Shown here one piece after another: positions 49,601-59,445 of a stretch of 64,000 nt of DNA (its first letter is position 1; each line of letters opens with the position of its first letter). Source of the stretch: Gigantopelta aegis (lineage: Eukaryota > Mollusca > Gastropoda > Neomphalida > Peltospiridae). Under the pieces are notes generated by a model, which did not search any database, was not told the origin of the DNA, and saw only the letters and a list, made by a program, of their open reading frames with translations. Made by a program: the position numbers and the translations under genes. The stretch lies in the NCBI RefSeq assembly GCF_016097555.1, contig NC_054704.1, forward strand, positions 32,015,554-32,079,553, read 5' to 3'.

Positions 49601-52600
49601 AGTTGCCAATTATATTTACCAATTACATACCAATTATATTTTTTTAATCTCTGAAATAACAAATCAATAAATGCAAAAAACATTTTGTTTTTAACAGATA
49701 TGCATTTAATTTAATTTAAGTAGAAGTGATGTCCATTAAAGTATATCAAAATCTAACCATCTTTATAATCAGATAAGTAGTGAGGAAAACGTCTTTTTAA
49801 ATCTCCTATAATGCCTCTGCCAAAACCACATCTTGAATTCATCTGAAATATTCAAAATTAAAATACATGTTATAAATGATCTCAGCCTCATTCTAGTGTC
49901 TTTTCTCTCTAAAGATCAAATGTCTAGTGTCACAAGTCAAAATTTTGCAAAGACTTTGTCATGTACAATATGGCAGCAATGGATTTCCTCTTATTCTCTC
50001 TAATGAACAAATGTCCATATAACCATATATTAGCTATCAGATAGCCATACTTTAAAATGTACTGAGATGTTGTTAAACAAATATTCCTTTCCTTTGAATA
50101 AAATAATAAATTTGTCGTGAGTTATATTTTGATAAACAAAGCAAATTACATGTACCGGCATGTATATATATTTGAGCTAATATAATCTTTGTGGTTAGCT
50201 ACAATCAGAATAAAGCAATGATTCATATCATATTTTACTGCTGTATATTTCCATCTATAAATCAAGTTGTTTCCATCAAATATGATTTATCTTATGATCA
50301 GATCAGAACATTTTAAAATTAAAATCACCAAAATATTACCACTTTGTGGACAATATTGCTAAGTTTTAATGGAAATAATATCCTGTGAATACATAAGAAT
50401 TAGAATACGGGTCAATTTATGAATATATTAATTAAAAATGTATTGTTTTAAGACCTGAAATTTAAGCATATGTTTTATATTAAGGTGCAATGGCAAATAT
50501 ATTCATATGATTAATAAAAGAAAAGTTATGTATCTGAGCAATCTTTTTTACGCTATCATCTACATTGTACTATCCAAATCTGGTGAGAGATTTTCAAAGC
50601 TATCTTAGCACTATGCTATTGTAAAACTGTCAAAGGATATGACATCACAACAACACTCGCCATAATGACATCATAACTACACTCACCACAATGACATCAT
50701 AACTACACTCGCCACAATGACATTATAACTACACTCGCCACAATGACATCATAACTATACTCGCCACAATGACATCATAACTACACTCGCCACAATGACA
50801 TCATAACTACACTCGCCACAATGACATCATAACTACGAGGGGCGAGATGTAGCCCAGTGGTAAAGCGCTCGCTTGATGCACAGTCGGTTTGGGATCGATC
50901 CCGGTCAGTGGGCCTATTGGGCTATTTCTCGCTCCAGCCACGACTGGCACATCAAAGGCTGTGGTATGTGCTATCCTATCTATGGGATGGTGCATATAAA
51001 AGATCCCTTGCTGCTAATCGAAAAGAGTAGCCCATTAAGTGGCAACAGTTGATTTTCTCAGTCAATATCTGTGTGGTCCTTAACCATATGCCTGATGCCA
51101 TATAACCATAAATAAAATGTGTTAAGTGCATCATTAAATAAAACATTTCCTTCCTTTCTTCCTTCATAGCCTATGATGATTTTACGATATTGTTGTGCTA
51201 AGATAGGTTCAAAAATGTGAGCCCAGGTTGTTTCATATCAGAGTGTTGAAATATTTATCAGTTTTATTACAAAATGTTAATTATATTGGCAATGGGAAAT
51301 ATTTTGGTTCACTGAAACCTCTACATTAAAATAAATTTTAAAAATAAAATAAAATAAAATACATGGTATAATTAATCACATATCTCATGGCATCATCTTC
51401 ATTAAAAACTCTCTACATCAAAATAAAAATAATAAAATAACATAAAAAAACATTGTATTGATCGAGTATAATACCACATCATCTTCAACAAAATCTCTAT
51501 ACACGTATTAAAATAAGAAATAAAATGTCTTTGTCTCTGTGTTAAATGTTTGTAGCATTTTAAAGAAACAAAAACAAAAATAAATAAATAAAAAACATTA
51601 ATCAAGTATCACACCACGTCATCTTCATCAAAAACTCTACATTAAACTAAGAAATAAAATGTCTTTGTCTCTGTGTTAAATGTTTGTGGTGATTTAAACA
51701 AATAAAAACAAAAATAAATAAATAAAACAACATTAATCGAGTATCTCACAGCATCATCTTCATCAAAAACTGACAGTGTTGGCTGAGACATGCGGTTCTC
51801 TGGCAGCCCCTGCACTGTGATGAGTTTGGACATCCTGTCATGCAGATGGCTCTTGAACTCATCCTCATGGTTCACATCTAGCAGCATGTGGCGGAACTCC
51901 AGGTCCATGAACAGCGTCGCAAACGTCCGCCCAGTCTCAAGATAACCTTTTGTGGTTTTCTGTAAAAAAAAACATTACAAGCATAAAAACAGCTTGAACA
52001 TAAACTACATACTCACTGTTTGGTCAAAACTATTCATAATGACTACACATAGGTTGTTGGTAACGTAATGAATTCAAAATAATATGTATTTTATATAAAA
52101 GAAAAAAACATATTTCAGTACCCGGTAATAATTTTTGATATAAATCCAAGGTTGTCTTAATGGACAACAAATACAAAAGTTAGAGTTTTTAACACCCTGC
52201 TGACCATTGGCATAGCCAAGATTTTATATTGGATGGACCACCCAAATGGAGGGAGGCAACCACACAGTTTATGATTTGTGCTATGGAGGAATATAAAAGT
52301 TAGTGGGAGGAAAAAAGAGGTGTGATTGGTGGTCATAGCCCCATGGCTTCTCCTCTTTTGGCTATGCCAATGCTGCTGACAGAGGTATTATGTTTTGCTT
52401 CATAGCAAAGCTTCTTTTATAGTTTTAAAATGCAAATTCCTACTGTCAAAATAACACATATCAGTCAGGGAATGTGAAAACATTTTTGTCATATAATATT
52501 CAGCCATTTTTGTCAGACCGTTCAAAATTGTGCCTAATTTCCTTCATCAAAACTGTGCACCCTTTCTCTTTGGCTTAATCCTATGGGACATTCCAAATTC

Positions 52601-55600
52601 CACAGCACCATACTACCTTCCACCTGTTACCAGCCCCAGTCGGACTGCTGGTGCTCCCTTGCACCTGCCAGTGCAGGCAGTCCCCCTTCCAACCCACCCT
52701 GCTTCTTTTCTGTCCTGGATGGAGGAGCCGGTCGAGGCAGGCACCTGTGCCCAGAACAGGCGTACACTACAACAGCTTGCTCTGAATGTGCATGTTAAAC
52801 ACTGACTTGACCTGACATATAGTCTTAGAGAGAGAACCTGCTACAATTTTCTATTGGAAGCAAGGGATCTTTATATGCACCGTCCGACAGGGATCAATCC
52901 TAGACAGATTGTGCATCTAGCAAGCGCTTTACCACTGAGCTACATCCCATCTTGACATACTAGTTAACATAGTCAGTTTACTGAGAGATATTGACTGTAC
53001 AGTCCACTGTACTTCCAGGAAATACTCTAACCAATGAGCTGAACCTTGCTCTAACATGCTCCATGGACCTTAACCATCAGATAGATTAAATTATCAAGTA
53101 GGTATTATTGAGTCATTGGAAATACATTAGTTAGCTGATAAAGTTTGATCATTTTTCTCTCTTGCTGGAGTTACTACGGTAAGTAAGTCTCATCAGGTCA
53201 CTGGAAAAATACTGAACACTAAAAGAAACTATACACTTTTTAAAGTGCCATATTTTCTACAAATGTTTGAATAATTTCACCCAACAAAAGTTATCATCAG
53301 TCAGGCTTTACAAGGGCCAGTCTGGAAAACTGGTTTTGCACAAAAAGCATGTGCACAATTAAATTGAAGTATGCTAGTGACTAGTTTATAATGAATCAAA
53401 TACTGAATGGTAGGCACTGAAAAAACTTTAAAAACATATCAGATATTGAAAAGTGTTAAATGGCTAGGCTATTGCAAATATGCAATAAGTGTGAGACATA
53501 CCCAAGAACCTGCTTTGCAAAGTGTAGTGGCACGTGAATGATAAAACTTACCAGAAACTTTGGATCAACATTTACATTCACTCAATACAGCAAGGTGTAA
53601 CAGAGTTATTTTGAGCTTACTACTGTAAGATTAAATTATCAAGTAGGTATTATTGAGTCATTGGAAATACATTAGTTAGATGATAAAGTTTGATCATTTT
53701 TCTCTCTTGCTGGAGTTACTACGGTAAGTTACCAAGTAAGTCTCATCAGGTCACTGGAAAAATACTGAACACTAAAAGAAACTATACACTTTTTAAAGTG
53801 CCATATTTTCTACAAATGTTTGAATAATTTCACCCAACAAAAGTTATCATCAGTCAGGCTTTACAAGGGCCAGTCTGGAAAACTGGTTTTGCACAAAAAG
53901 CATGTGCACAATTAAATTGAAGTATGCTAGTGACTAGTTTATAATGAATCAAATACTGAATGGTAGGCACTGAACAAACACATCATTAAACACACTAAGT
54001 TTTAACTGAGTTATGACTCAGCATATGCAATGTTACCTCAAATTTCAGACAGGATTTTGATTTATCAAAAGAGTTACAATTTTACTTCTTTTTGGGTTTT
54101 TTTTTACACCCACAGGAAGAGTAACTCTTGTTTTTATTTTCAAAATGTAATGACATTTTGTGAAGTTGTTTTATTGTTAATGGAATCTGGTTTGATATTA
54201 CCATTGATATCTTTATGATTTTTTTCATATTATAAAAATAAGTGTGAAAAATATTCAATGTATAGTTTCTTTTGGCATTCAGTATGCATGAGCTGTATAA
54301 TAAAGCTTGATCATTTGCCTCTCTTGTTGGGAGTTACTAAGTTACCAAGTACATCCCATCAGGTCATTAGAAATACATGAGCTGTATGATAAAGTTTGAT
54401 CATTTACCTCTCTTGTTGGAGTTACTAAGTTACCAAGTACATCCCATCAGGTCATTAGGAATACATGAGCTGTATAATAAAGTTTGATCATTTGCCTCTC
54501 TTGTTGGAGTTACTAAGTTACCAAGTACATCCCATCAGGTCATTAGGAATACATGAGCTGTATAATAAAGTTTGATCATTTACCTCTCTTGTTGGAGTTA
54601 CTAAGTTACCAAGTACATCCCATCAGGTCATTAGGAATACATGAGCTGTATAATAAAGTTTGATCATTTACCTCTCTTGTTGGAGTTACTAAGTTACCAA
54701 GTACATCCCATCAGGTCATTAGGAATACATGAGCTGTATAATAAAGTTTGATCATTTACCTCTCTTGTTGGAGTTACTAAGTTACCAAGTACATCCCATC
54801 AGGTCATTAGGAATACATGAGCTGTATAATAAAGTTTGATCATTTGCCTCTCTTGTTGGAGTTACTAAGTTACCAAGTACATCCCATCAGGTCATTAGGA
54901 ATACATGAGCTGTATAATAAAGTTTGATCATTTGCCTCTCTTGTTGGAGTTACTAAGTTACCAAGTACATCCCATCAGGTCATTAGGAATACATGAGCTG
55001 TATAATAAAGTTTGATCATTTACCTCTCTTGTTGGAGTTACTAAGTTACCAAGTACATCCCATCAGGTCATTAGGAATACATGAGCTGTATAATAAAGTT
55101 TGATCATTTGCCTCTCTTGTTGGAGTTACTAAGTTACCAAGTACATCCCATCAGGTCATTAGGAATACATGAGCTGTATAATAAAGTTTGATCATTTACC
55201 TCTCTTGTTGGAGTTACTAAGTTACCAAGTACATCCCATCAGGTCATTAGGAATACATGAGCTGTATAATAAAGTTTGATCATTTGCCTCTCTTGTTGGA
55301 GTTACTAAGTTACCAAGTACATCCCATCAGGTCATTAGGAATACATGAGCTGTATAATAAAGTTTGATCATTTGCCTCTCTTGTTGGAGTTACTAAGTTA
55401 CCAAGTACATCCCATCAGGTCATTAGAAATACATGAGCTGTATAATAAAGTTTGATCATTTGCCTCTCTTGTTGGAGTTACTAAGTTACCAAGTACATCC
55501 CATCAGGTCATTAGAAATACATGAGCTGTATGATAAAGTTTGATCATTTACCTCTCTTGTTGAAGTTACTAAGTTACCAAGTACATCCCATCAGGTCATT

Positions 55601-58600
55601 AGGAATACATGAGCTGTATAATAAAGTTTGATCATTTGCCTCTCTTGTTGGAGTTACTAAGTTACCAAGTACATCCCATCAGGTCATTATAAATACATGA
55701 GCTGTATAATAAAGTTTGATCATTTGCCTCTCTTGTTGGAGTTACTAAGTTACCAAGTACATCCCATCAGGTCATTAGGAATACATGAGCTGTATGATAA
55801 AGTTTGATAATTTACCTCTCTTGTTGGAGTTACTAAGTTACCAAGTACATCCCATCAGGTCATTAGAAATACATGAGCTGTATGATAAAGTTTGATAATT
55901 TACCTCTCTTGTTGGAGTTACTAAGTTACCAAGTAAGTCCCATCAGGTCATTAGAAATATAGGAGCTACGTAATAAAGTTTGATAATTTACCTCTCTTGT
56001 TGGAGTTACTAAGTTACCAAGTAAGTCCCATCAGGTCATTAGAAATATAGGAGCTACGTAATAAAGTTTGATAATTTACCTCTCTTGTTGGAGTTATCAC
56101 AAGGATAACAAATCTTGCTTCTTGACAGTTTGTGCCGAGATTAGCAGGATGTCGTAGCCGAGCTATCACAACACGTTGACTTGTAACAGTCGGCAAATCA
56201 CACCTAAAAATACATCATTATTTTCTTAAATAAACATCTAAAAATCAAATTATACAAATAATAATAATCTGTACTGTAATATACAACTGACATCAATCTC
56301 TTTTAAAAAAGAGTAGCCCATGAAGTGGCAACAGCAGGTTTCCTCCCTCAATATCTGTGTGGTCCTTAACTATATGTCCGACATAATATAACTAAAATGT
56401 GTTACTTGTGTCATTAAATAAACCATTTTCTTCCTTCAGTCTCTGTTAAAGGCCTGACTGGTATACAGTCAATTTCTAAACAACCAGATTCCTAATATTT
56501 TTAACACATCAACAGACCTATAAGCAGACTGTTCATTAGTGGCTAGTATATATGTGAAACATAATAGAAAGTGATACTTGGTGCAACTAACTGAATACAA
56601 ACTGGGAAGATAAATAACCCAATGGACCCACTGTGGGGAAGTAATCCTGTCACGTCAGGCAGAAATGATCATTGTGTAACACCTTGCTCCCCTATTTCTA
56701 GAAAATATCACTAAGCTTTAACCATTCCCATTTTCTAGATACTATCATTGAGTTACAGCACACTCCCTATATCTAAAAACTATCACTGAGTTACATCTTG
56801 CTCACTTACTTCTAGAAACTGTCACCAAGTTACATCCTGCTTACTTATTTATAGAAACTATCACTTAGTTACATCCTGTTCTCCTATTTCTATAAATTAT
56901 CACCAAGTTACATCCTGCTTACTTATTTATAGAAACTATCACTTAGTTACATCCTGTTCTCCTATTTCTATAAATTATCACCAAGTTACATCCTGCTTAC
57001 TTATTTATAGAAACTATCACTTAGTTACATCCTGTTCTCCTATTTCTATAAATTATCACCAAGTTACATCCTTCTTCCTTATATCTAAAAACTATAACTG
57101 AGATATATGCTGTTCCTTTATTTATAGAAACTATCACTCACCTATCTTTAGAAATTATCACTAAGTTACATCTTGCCTCCTATATTTAACAACTATAAGT
57201 GAGATACATCCTGCTCTCCTATTTTTAAAACCTCTTACTGAGATACATCCTGTTCCTCTATTTCTGCAAAACAAGACTTAGTTGCATCCTGCACACCTAT
57301 CTTTAGAAACTTTCACCGAGATACATCCTGTTCCTTTATGTCTAAAAACTATCACTGAGTTAAATCCTGCTCTCCCATTTCTATAAACTGTCACTGGGTT
57401 ATATCATGCTCCCCTATATCAACAGAAAATGCATGTCTAAATGTCTTCTTATCTAAATCAGGCAGTGTGGTATGTACAGCAGTTAAAATAGACAGCAACA
57501 AGTTTGGTGTCAAACAGATCCAGCCACTTAACAAGAAAGACCTTTACTTACATAATACAGATCCAAGACTGATCAAAGTCGATGCCTCCTAGCTCACTGC
57601 TGGAAAGCATACCTTGAATAGTTTTTGCCAATACACAGCCTGAAAATAAATATACATGAATATATCAATGAAAATCGTAATATATTTAATGTTAAGCTAA
57701 ACAGGAAAAAAAGAAAAACGTTTTGCATAACAAAAGACAAAGTTAAAAATTAATTGTAGAGTATCCAGACAGAGAAAGAGAATATTTTGTGTTGTATTCT
57801 AATAATATACTGAACTCCAAAAGAAACTAAATGTATAAAGTTTTTAAAATGCCATATTTTCTAAAATACTTGTTTCTACATAGTTTGTATATGTGATGCT
57901 AGCTCATTCTTTGAATAAGATCACCCAACAAAAGTTGCAGTCAGTCCAGCATTTCATAGCTTGGTCAAAAAAACTTTTCTCAAATGTGTTACAATTTTAC
58001 TTTTTTTTTTTTTTAAACCACACACACGTACGCATGCACACACGCACGCACACGCACACACGCACGCACGCACACACACACACCCAGGATGAGTAACTTG
58101 CTTTTAATTTAGAAATGTAATGAAATTTTGTGCTTTGCCTGTTAATACAATATGGTTAGATATAGGGGGGGGGGAGGGGGCGGGACGTAGCCCAGTAGTA
58201 AAGCGTTCACTTGATGCGCGGTCAGTCCAGGATCGATCTCCGTCAGTGGACCCACTGGACTATTTCTCGTTCCAGCCAGTGCTCCATAACTGGTGTAACA
58301 AAGACTGTGGTATGTACTATCCTGTCTGTGGGATGGTGCATATAAAAGATCCTTGCTGCTAATTGAAAAGAGTAGCCTATGAAGTGGCGATAGCGGGTTT
58401 CCTCTCTCAATATCTGTGTGGTCCTTAATCATATGTCTGACGCCATATAACTTAAATAAAATGTGTTGAGTGCATCGTTAAATAAAACATTTCTTTCTTT
58501 CTGATTAAATATTACCATTGTTATGATTTTGTTTTCTATTATAAGAATGGATGTGAAAAATATTAACGTTATACTTTCTTTTGGCATTCAGTATACAATC

Positions 58601-59169
58601 TGTAATTTACTTTTCTACAAATATTATTTTCACAATAGAATTAACACCAAAAAATGGATTTGCAAAACATTTTCACTTAGCAGTAATCTTATTTTCTAAG
58701 TAATTCTTGCTCACTCCTTTTTATGGGTTGGCAAATAAATCCAAGGCATTATGTCATCAATAACCCATCATTAAAAAAGATACATGTAACCAAAAATAAC
58801 ATAAGATTACAGATGCTGCAGTTTTGCATTAGTGAATTTTAGTAACATCATTATATATATCTAAAGATAATCTCTTGATTTCTTTGTAAAAATGACATAT
58901 TTAGCATCATGCATTGTGAAATCTAGTTGTTATATACATGTAAAACTATTTAATTAACCTCCTGATTCCCTTGTGAAAATGGCTTCTTTAGCATCTTCTA
59001 TTGTGAAGTCTGGTTGTTGCTGGGTCTTGAGCAAGTGCTTGAGCATGCCTCCGATCGTTTCCCGCACACCAGATTCGTACAGATCCAGACACAGCACTGC
59101 CTCCTTGAGGTATTTTTCAACATCCCGGTATGCTCGCACTTCAGAGGCAAAGTCTTTTACTGGAATGGT
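39596..59169 (-). CDS. SLC4A11: SLC4A11-type (BTR1/NaBC1) transporter, 5' end missing, 16 exons
   Basis: SLC4-fold membrane protein; vertebrate SLC4A11 is reported to move H+/OH- and NH3 with H+, despite its older name as a borate transporter (family knowledge). Sixteen exons give about 760 codons, corresponding to human residues ~115-891. Seen: cytosolic-domain pieces ([27 protein letters not shown]), the first membrane helices ([15 protein letters not shown]), [17 protein letters not shown], an extracellular loop with N-glycosylation sequons (NIT, NVS, NTT), [39 protein letters not shown], and [20 protein letters not shown]. These match SLC4A11 rather than AE or NBC members. It ends [24 protein letters not shown]. 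One junction (exons at 48010 and 47168) is out of phase, probably from an unseen microexon. The start codon is beyond this window or unrecognised in it. Confidence 0.93.
40155..40325 (-). mobile_element. SINE family B, truncated
   Basis: Inverse of the family B body (ggttcaagcacactgtcctg to gctctgggtgggagccaata); the tRNA head is missing. Confidence 0.6.
40477..40646 (-). CDS. SLC4A11: SLC4A11 exon o
   Basis: Encodes [20 protein letters not shown] then [20 protein letters not shown]. It matches human [20 protein letters not shown]. Acceptor gttgcag, donor CAG|gttagt. Confidence 0.95.
41387..41582 (-). CDS. SLC4A11: SLC4A11 exon n
   Basis: Encodes [20 protein letters not shown] then [20 protein letters not shown] and [14 protein letters not shown]. 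Acceptor tatccag, donor CAG|gtttgg. Confidence 0.95.
41864..42525 (+). mobile_element. Long tRNA-headed element, family D
   Basis: Second copy of the family at 24109, with exact target duplication actaaacagttc at 41852-41863 and 42526-42537. It carries a GCACCTGTCGCGGTT-type insertion absent from the first copy. Confidence 0.82.
42538..42889. other. Intron sequence, G/T-rich run
   Basis: Between family D and exon m: a T/G low-complexity block at about 42720-42810, otherwise nothing recognised. Confidence 0.5.
42890..43063 (-). CDS. SLC4A11: SLC4A11 exon m
   Basis: Encodes [20 protein letters not shown] then [20 protein letters not shown]. This block is diagnostic for SLC4A11. Donor CAGAT|gtaagt. 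Confidence 0.95.
43465..43633 (-). CDS. SLC4A11: SLC4A11 exon l
   Basis: Encodes [20 protein letters not shown] then [25 protein letters not shown] is the conserved SLC4 helix motif. Ends in phase 2. Confidence 0.93.
44091..44197 (-). CDS. SLC4A11: SLC4A11 exon k
   Basis: Encodes [20 protein letters not shown] then [16 protein letters not shown], matching human REILSDCALPIAVLAF. Donor AAAA|gtaagt. Confidence 0.93.
44679..44931 (-). CDS. SLC4A11: SLC4A11 exon j (extracellular loop)
   Basis: Encodes [20 protein letters not shown], a Thr/Ser-rich loop with NIT, NVS and NTT sequons, then [20 protein letters not shown]. The loop diverges from vertebrates in sequence but not in position. Confidence 0.92.
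44985..45212 (+). mobile_element. SINE family B
   Basis: ctggcttcagtggtgttgtg to ccaggacagcatcagcatgc and cttgaaccttaataagc. It directly follows SLC4A11 exon j on the plus strand, so it lies just upstream of that exon's acceptor in transcript direction. Confidence 0.7.
45213..45742. other. SLC4A11 intron, no recognised content
   Basis: AT-rich sequence between a SINE and exon i; nothing further seen. Confidence 0.5.
45743..45816 (-). CDS. SLC4A11: SLC4A11 exon i
   Basis: Encodes [20 protein letters not shown] and RDTLK, matching human [21 protein letters not shown]. Acceptor ttttgtag, donor AAAG|gtaagt. Confidence 0.93.
46019..46391. mobile_element. TTAA-flanked MITE, 373 bp
   Basis: Inverted ends AGGGACATTCCTGAGT and AGGGATATTCCTGAGT between TTAA sites at 46015 and 46392, in an SLC4A11 intron. 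This end sequence is a familiar type in molluscan genomes. Confidence 0.75.
46869..47008. mobile_element. Short palindromic repeat
   Basis: gggctgttccagaattgata at one end, ttatggaacagttctaag at the other. Located just 3' (genomic) of the 46019-46391 MITE and adjoining SLC4A11 exon h. Confidence 0.45.
47046..47168 (-). CDS. SLC4A11: SLC4A11 exon h
   Basis: Encodes [20 protein letters not shown] then [16 protein letters not shown], aligning with human [20 protein letters not shown]. Acceptor ttatttacag needs an incoming phase of 2; exon g provides 1. Confidence 0.9.
47586..47968. mobile_element. Unclassified 383-bp insertion with direct flanking repeats
   Basis: ggtgggtaaca flanks both sides (47576 and 47959). 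The inside repeats cttctcctaggagag and cttctcctaggcag and carries no ORF. Located between SLC4A11 exons g and h. Confidence 0.55.
48010..48123 (-). CDS. SLC4A11: SLC4A11 exon g (TM2-3)
   Basis: Encodes [20 protein letters not shown] then [18 protein letters not shown]. The donor is AAA|gtaaat in phase 1. This does not join in frame to exon h, so a short exon is probably missing between them. Confidence 0.92.
48588..48710 (-). CDS. SLC4A11: SLC4A11 exon f (TM1)
   Basis: Encodes [20 protein letters not shown] then [20 protein letters not shown], the first membrane helix. Acceptor catttcag, donor ATTG|gtaacg. Confidence 0.93.
48799..49188 (+). mobile_element. SINE family C, complete
   Basis: accggcctcagtggcgtcgt head to cgttaaataatgggtttttt tail. 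Target duplication cctattatca at 48789 and 49189. Confidence 0.88.
49206..49336. mobile_element. Short palindromic MITE
   Basis: gcttataaaacttttggagt at the left and the near inverse (ctaaaagttttataagc) at the right, around a 70-bp core. Confidence 0.6.
49758..49842 (-). CDS. SLC4A11: SLC4A11 exon e
   Basis: Encodes [20 protein letters not shown] and HYLSDYKD, the cytosolic segment just before the membrane (human FGKGIREDIARRFPLY). Phase 0 in, 1 out. Confidence 0.9.
49843..50637. other. SLC4A11 intron, little recognised content
   Basis: AT-rich; a faint SINE tail (about 50020-50095). No ORF or RNA gene seen. Confidence 0.45.
50638..50836. repeat. 26-bp tandem array, about 7.5 units
   Basis: Unit atgacatcataactacactc+gccaca with few substitutions, ending where a SINE begins. 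Confidence 0.9.
50837..51165 (+). mobile_element. SINE family A, complete
   Basis: Full head-to-tail copy beginning ggggcgagatgtagcccagt directly after the 26-bp tandem array, in the SLC4A11 intron between exons d and e. Confidence 0.85.
51367..51780 (-). repeat. Tandem copies of the SLC4A11 exon d 3' end and donor
   Basis: catcttcatcaaaaactctac-type segments at about 51386, 51479 and 51622 repeat the exon end at 51755-51775, separated by shared spacers (gtctttgtctctgtgttaaa). Spacing is about 93, 143 and 135 bp. The donor region is degenerate in the copies. Confidence 0.8.
51750..51959 (-). CDS. SLC4A11: SLC4A11 exon d
   Basis: Encodes [20 protein letters not shown] then [20 protein letters not shown], ending FDEDDA|gtgaga. 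It aligns with human MEVARTFATMFSD. The exon's 3' end is duplicated downstream about three times. Confidence 0.9.
52503..52818 (+). mobile_element. Dispersed repeat, same family as 37697
   Basis: ttaatcctatgggacattcc to gaatgtgcatgttaaacact. A third, partial copy lies at about 49478-49585 (cctgtcctggacggaggaac). Confidence 0.65.
52829..52945 (-). mobile_element. SINE family A variant, fragment
   Basis: Reverse-strand pieces of body (gcaagggatctttatatgca) and head (gcgctttaccactgagctac). Confidence 0.55.
53083..53972. repeat. Segmental duplication, ~340-bp copies 545 bp apart
   Basis: 53083-53418 and 53628-53972 share a diverged 88-bp unit plus the left part of the TIR element. About 210 bp of unrelated sequence separates them. 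Confidence 0.8.
53212..53418. mobile_element. Truncated copy of the same TIR element
   Basis: Left end and body match 53765 onward almost base for base, then homology stops near 53418. It belongs to a larger duplicated segment (53083-53418 and 53628-53972). Confidence 0.65.
53765..54282. mobile_element. TA-flanked TIR element, full copy inside the 88-bp array
   Basis: Ends CTGAACACTAAAAGAAACTA and (inverse) CTGAATGCCAAAAGAAACTA, with TA on both sides. It is inserted into one 88-bp unit, whose two halves resume on either side. Confidence 0.7.
54290..56095 (-). repeat. 88-bp tandem array x20 spanning the SLC4A11 exon c donor
   Basis: cctctcttgttggagttact recurs every 88 bp from about 54318 to 55990 before the true exon at 56080. 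On the minus strand each unit reads ..aacttag TAACTCCAACAAGAGAG g(t/c)aaat. Ten units keep GT and ten have GC at the donor. Diverged units persist at 53083-53210 and 53628-53763. Confidence 0.95.
56080..56203 (-). CDS. SLC4A11: SLC4A11 exon c
   Basis: Encodes [20 protein letters not shown] then [18 protein letters not shown], phase 0 out at GAGAG|gtaaat. Its last 16 bases and the donor form the core of the 88-bp array that fills the next intron. Confidence 0.92.
56311..56437 (+). mobile_element. SINE family A, 3' fragment
   Basis: Starts inside the body (agagtagcccatgaagtggc) and runs to the tail (cattaaataaaccattttct), in the SLC4A11 intron between exons b and c. Confidence 0.65.
56690..57420. 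repeat. ~44-bp minisatellite, about 16 units
   Basis: Unit built on tatttatagaaactatcact and tagttacatcctg. Three 88-bp doublets near 56845-57060 are nearly identical; outer units are diverged. It does not match the neighbouring exon b. Confidence 0.85.
57552..57639 (-). CDS. SLC4A11: SLC4A11 exon b
   Basis: Encodes [20 protein letters not shown] and [10 protein letters not shown], aligning with human DTIQGVTATVTG..QQSWLCII. Donor ATTAT|gtaagt, phase 2 out. Confidence 0.88.
58016..58084. repeat. (CA/CG) microsatellite
   Basis: Alternating cacacg/cacgca purine-pyrimidine run of about 68 bp inside the TIR element copy. Confidence 0.9.
58180..58503 (+). mobile_element. tRNA-headed SINE, family A
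   Basis: tRNA-like head (gggacgtagcccagtagtaa, gtcagtccaggatcgatc boxes), conserved body (gatggtgcatataaaagatc) and tail aaataaaacatttctttctt. Nested in the TIR element at 57810-58591. Confidence 0.85.
58959..59169 (-). CDS. SLC4A11: SLC4A11 exon a (cytosolic domain)
   Basis: First exon I can recognise. It encodes [20 protein letters not shown] then [16 protein letters not shown], aligning with human FKEEIRAHRDLDGFL. Acceptor ttttactag, donor AGGAG|gttaat, phase 1 out. Confidence 0.88.
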
Positions 59170-59324
59170 CTAGTAAAATTATAAAATTCTGTGAGTACAT
59201 CGTTAAATGAAAAAAAAAATCCGATTGTGTTAGTACATGTAGTTCCTCAAGATGACCTTTTCCTCTGCTTTGTTGTTGGCGGCTTTTTAACATTTTTGTT
59301 TGTGCACCTGGGCCCCGTTCCATG

Positions 59325-59445
59325 AAGCGATCTTAGTGCTACGATCACCTTAACTGCATCACGATCACCTTAACTGCATAAGGTAGTTATACGCATACGG
59401 TGATCTTAGTGCTAACACTGCTTGATGGAATGAGGTCCACGTCCA
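59325..59445. mobile_element. Short palindromic repeat
   Basis: gccccgttccatgaagcgat..tgctacgatcacctt and an inverse half (cggtgatcttagtgctaaca..ttgatggaatgaggtcc). Confidence 0.5.

Larger units (their letters stand above)
57810..58591. mobile_element. Third copy of the TIR element with nested SINE
   Basis: Ends CTGAACTCCAAAAGAAACTA and the inverse of ..TTTTGGCATTCAG, flanked by TA. It is expanded to 782 bp by a (CA/CG)n microsatellite and a SINE at 58180-58503. Confidence 0.7.
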
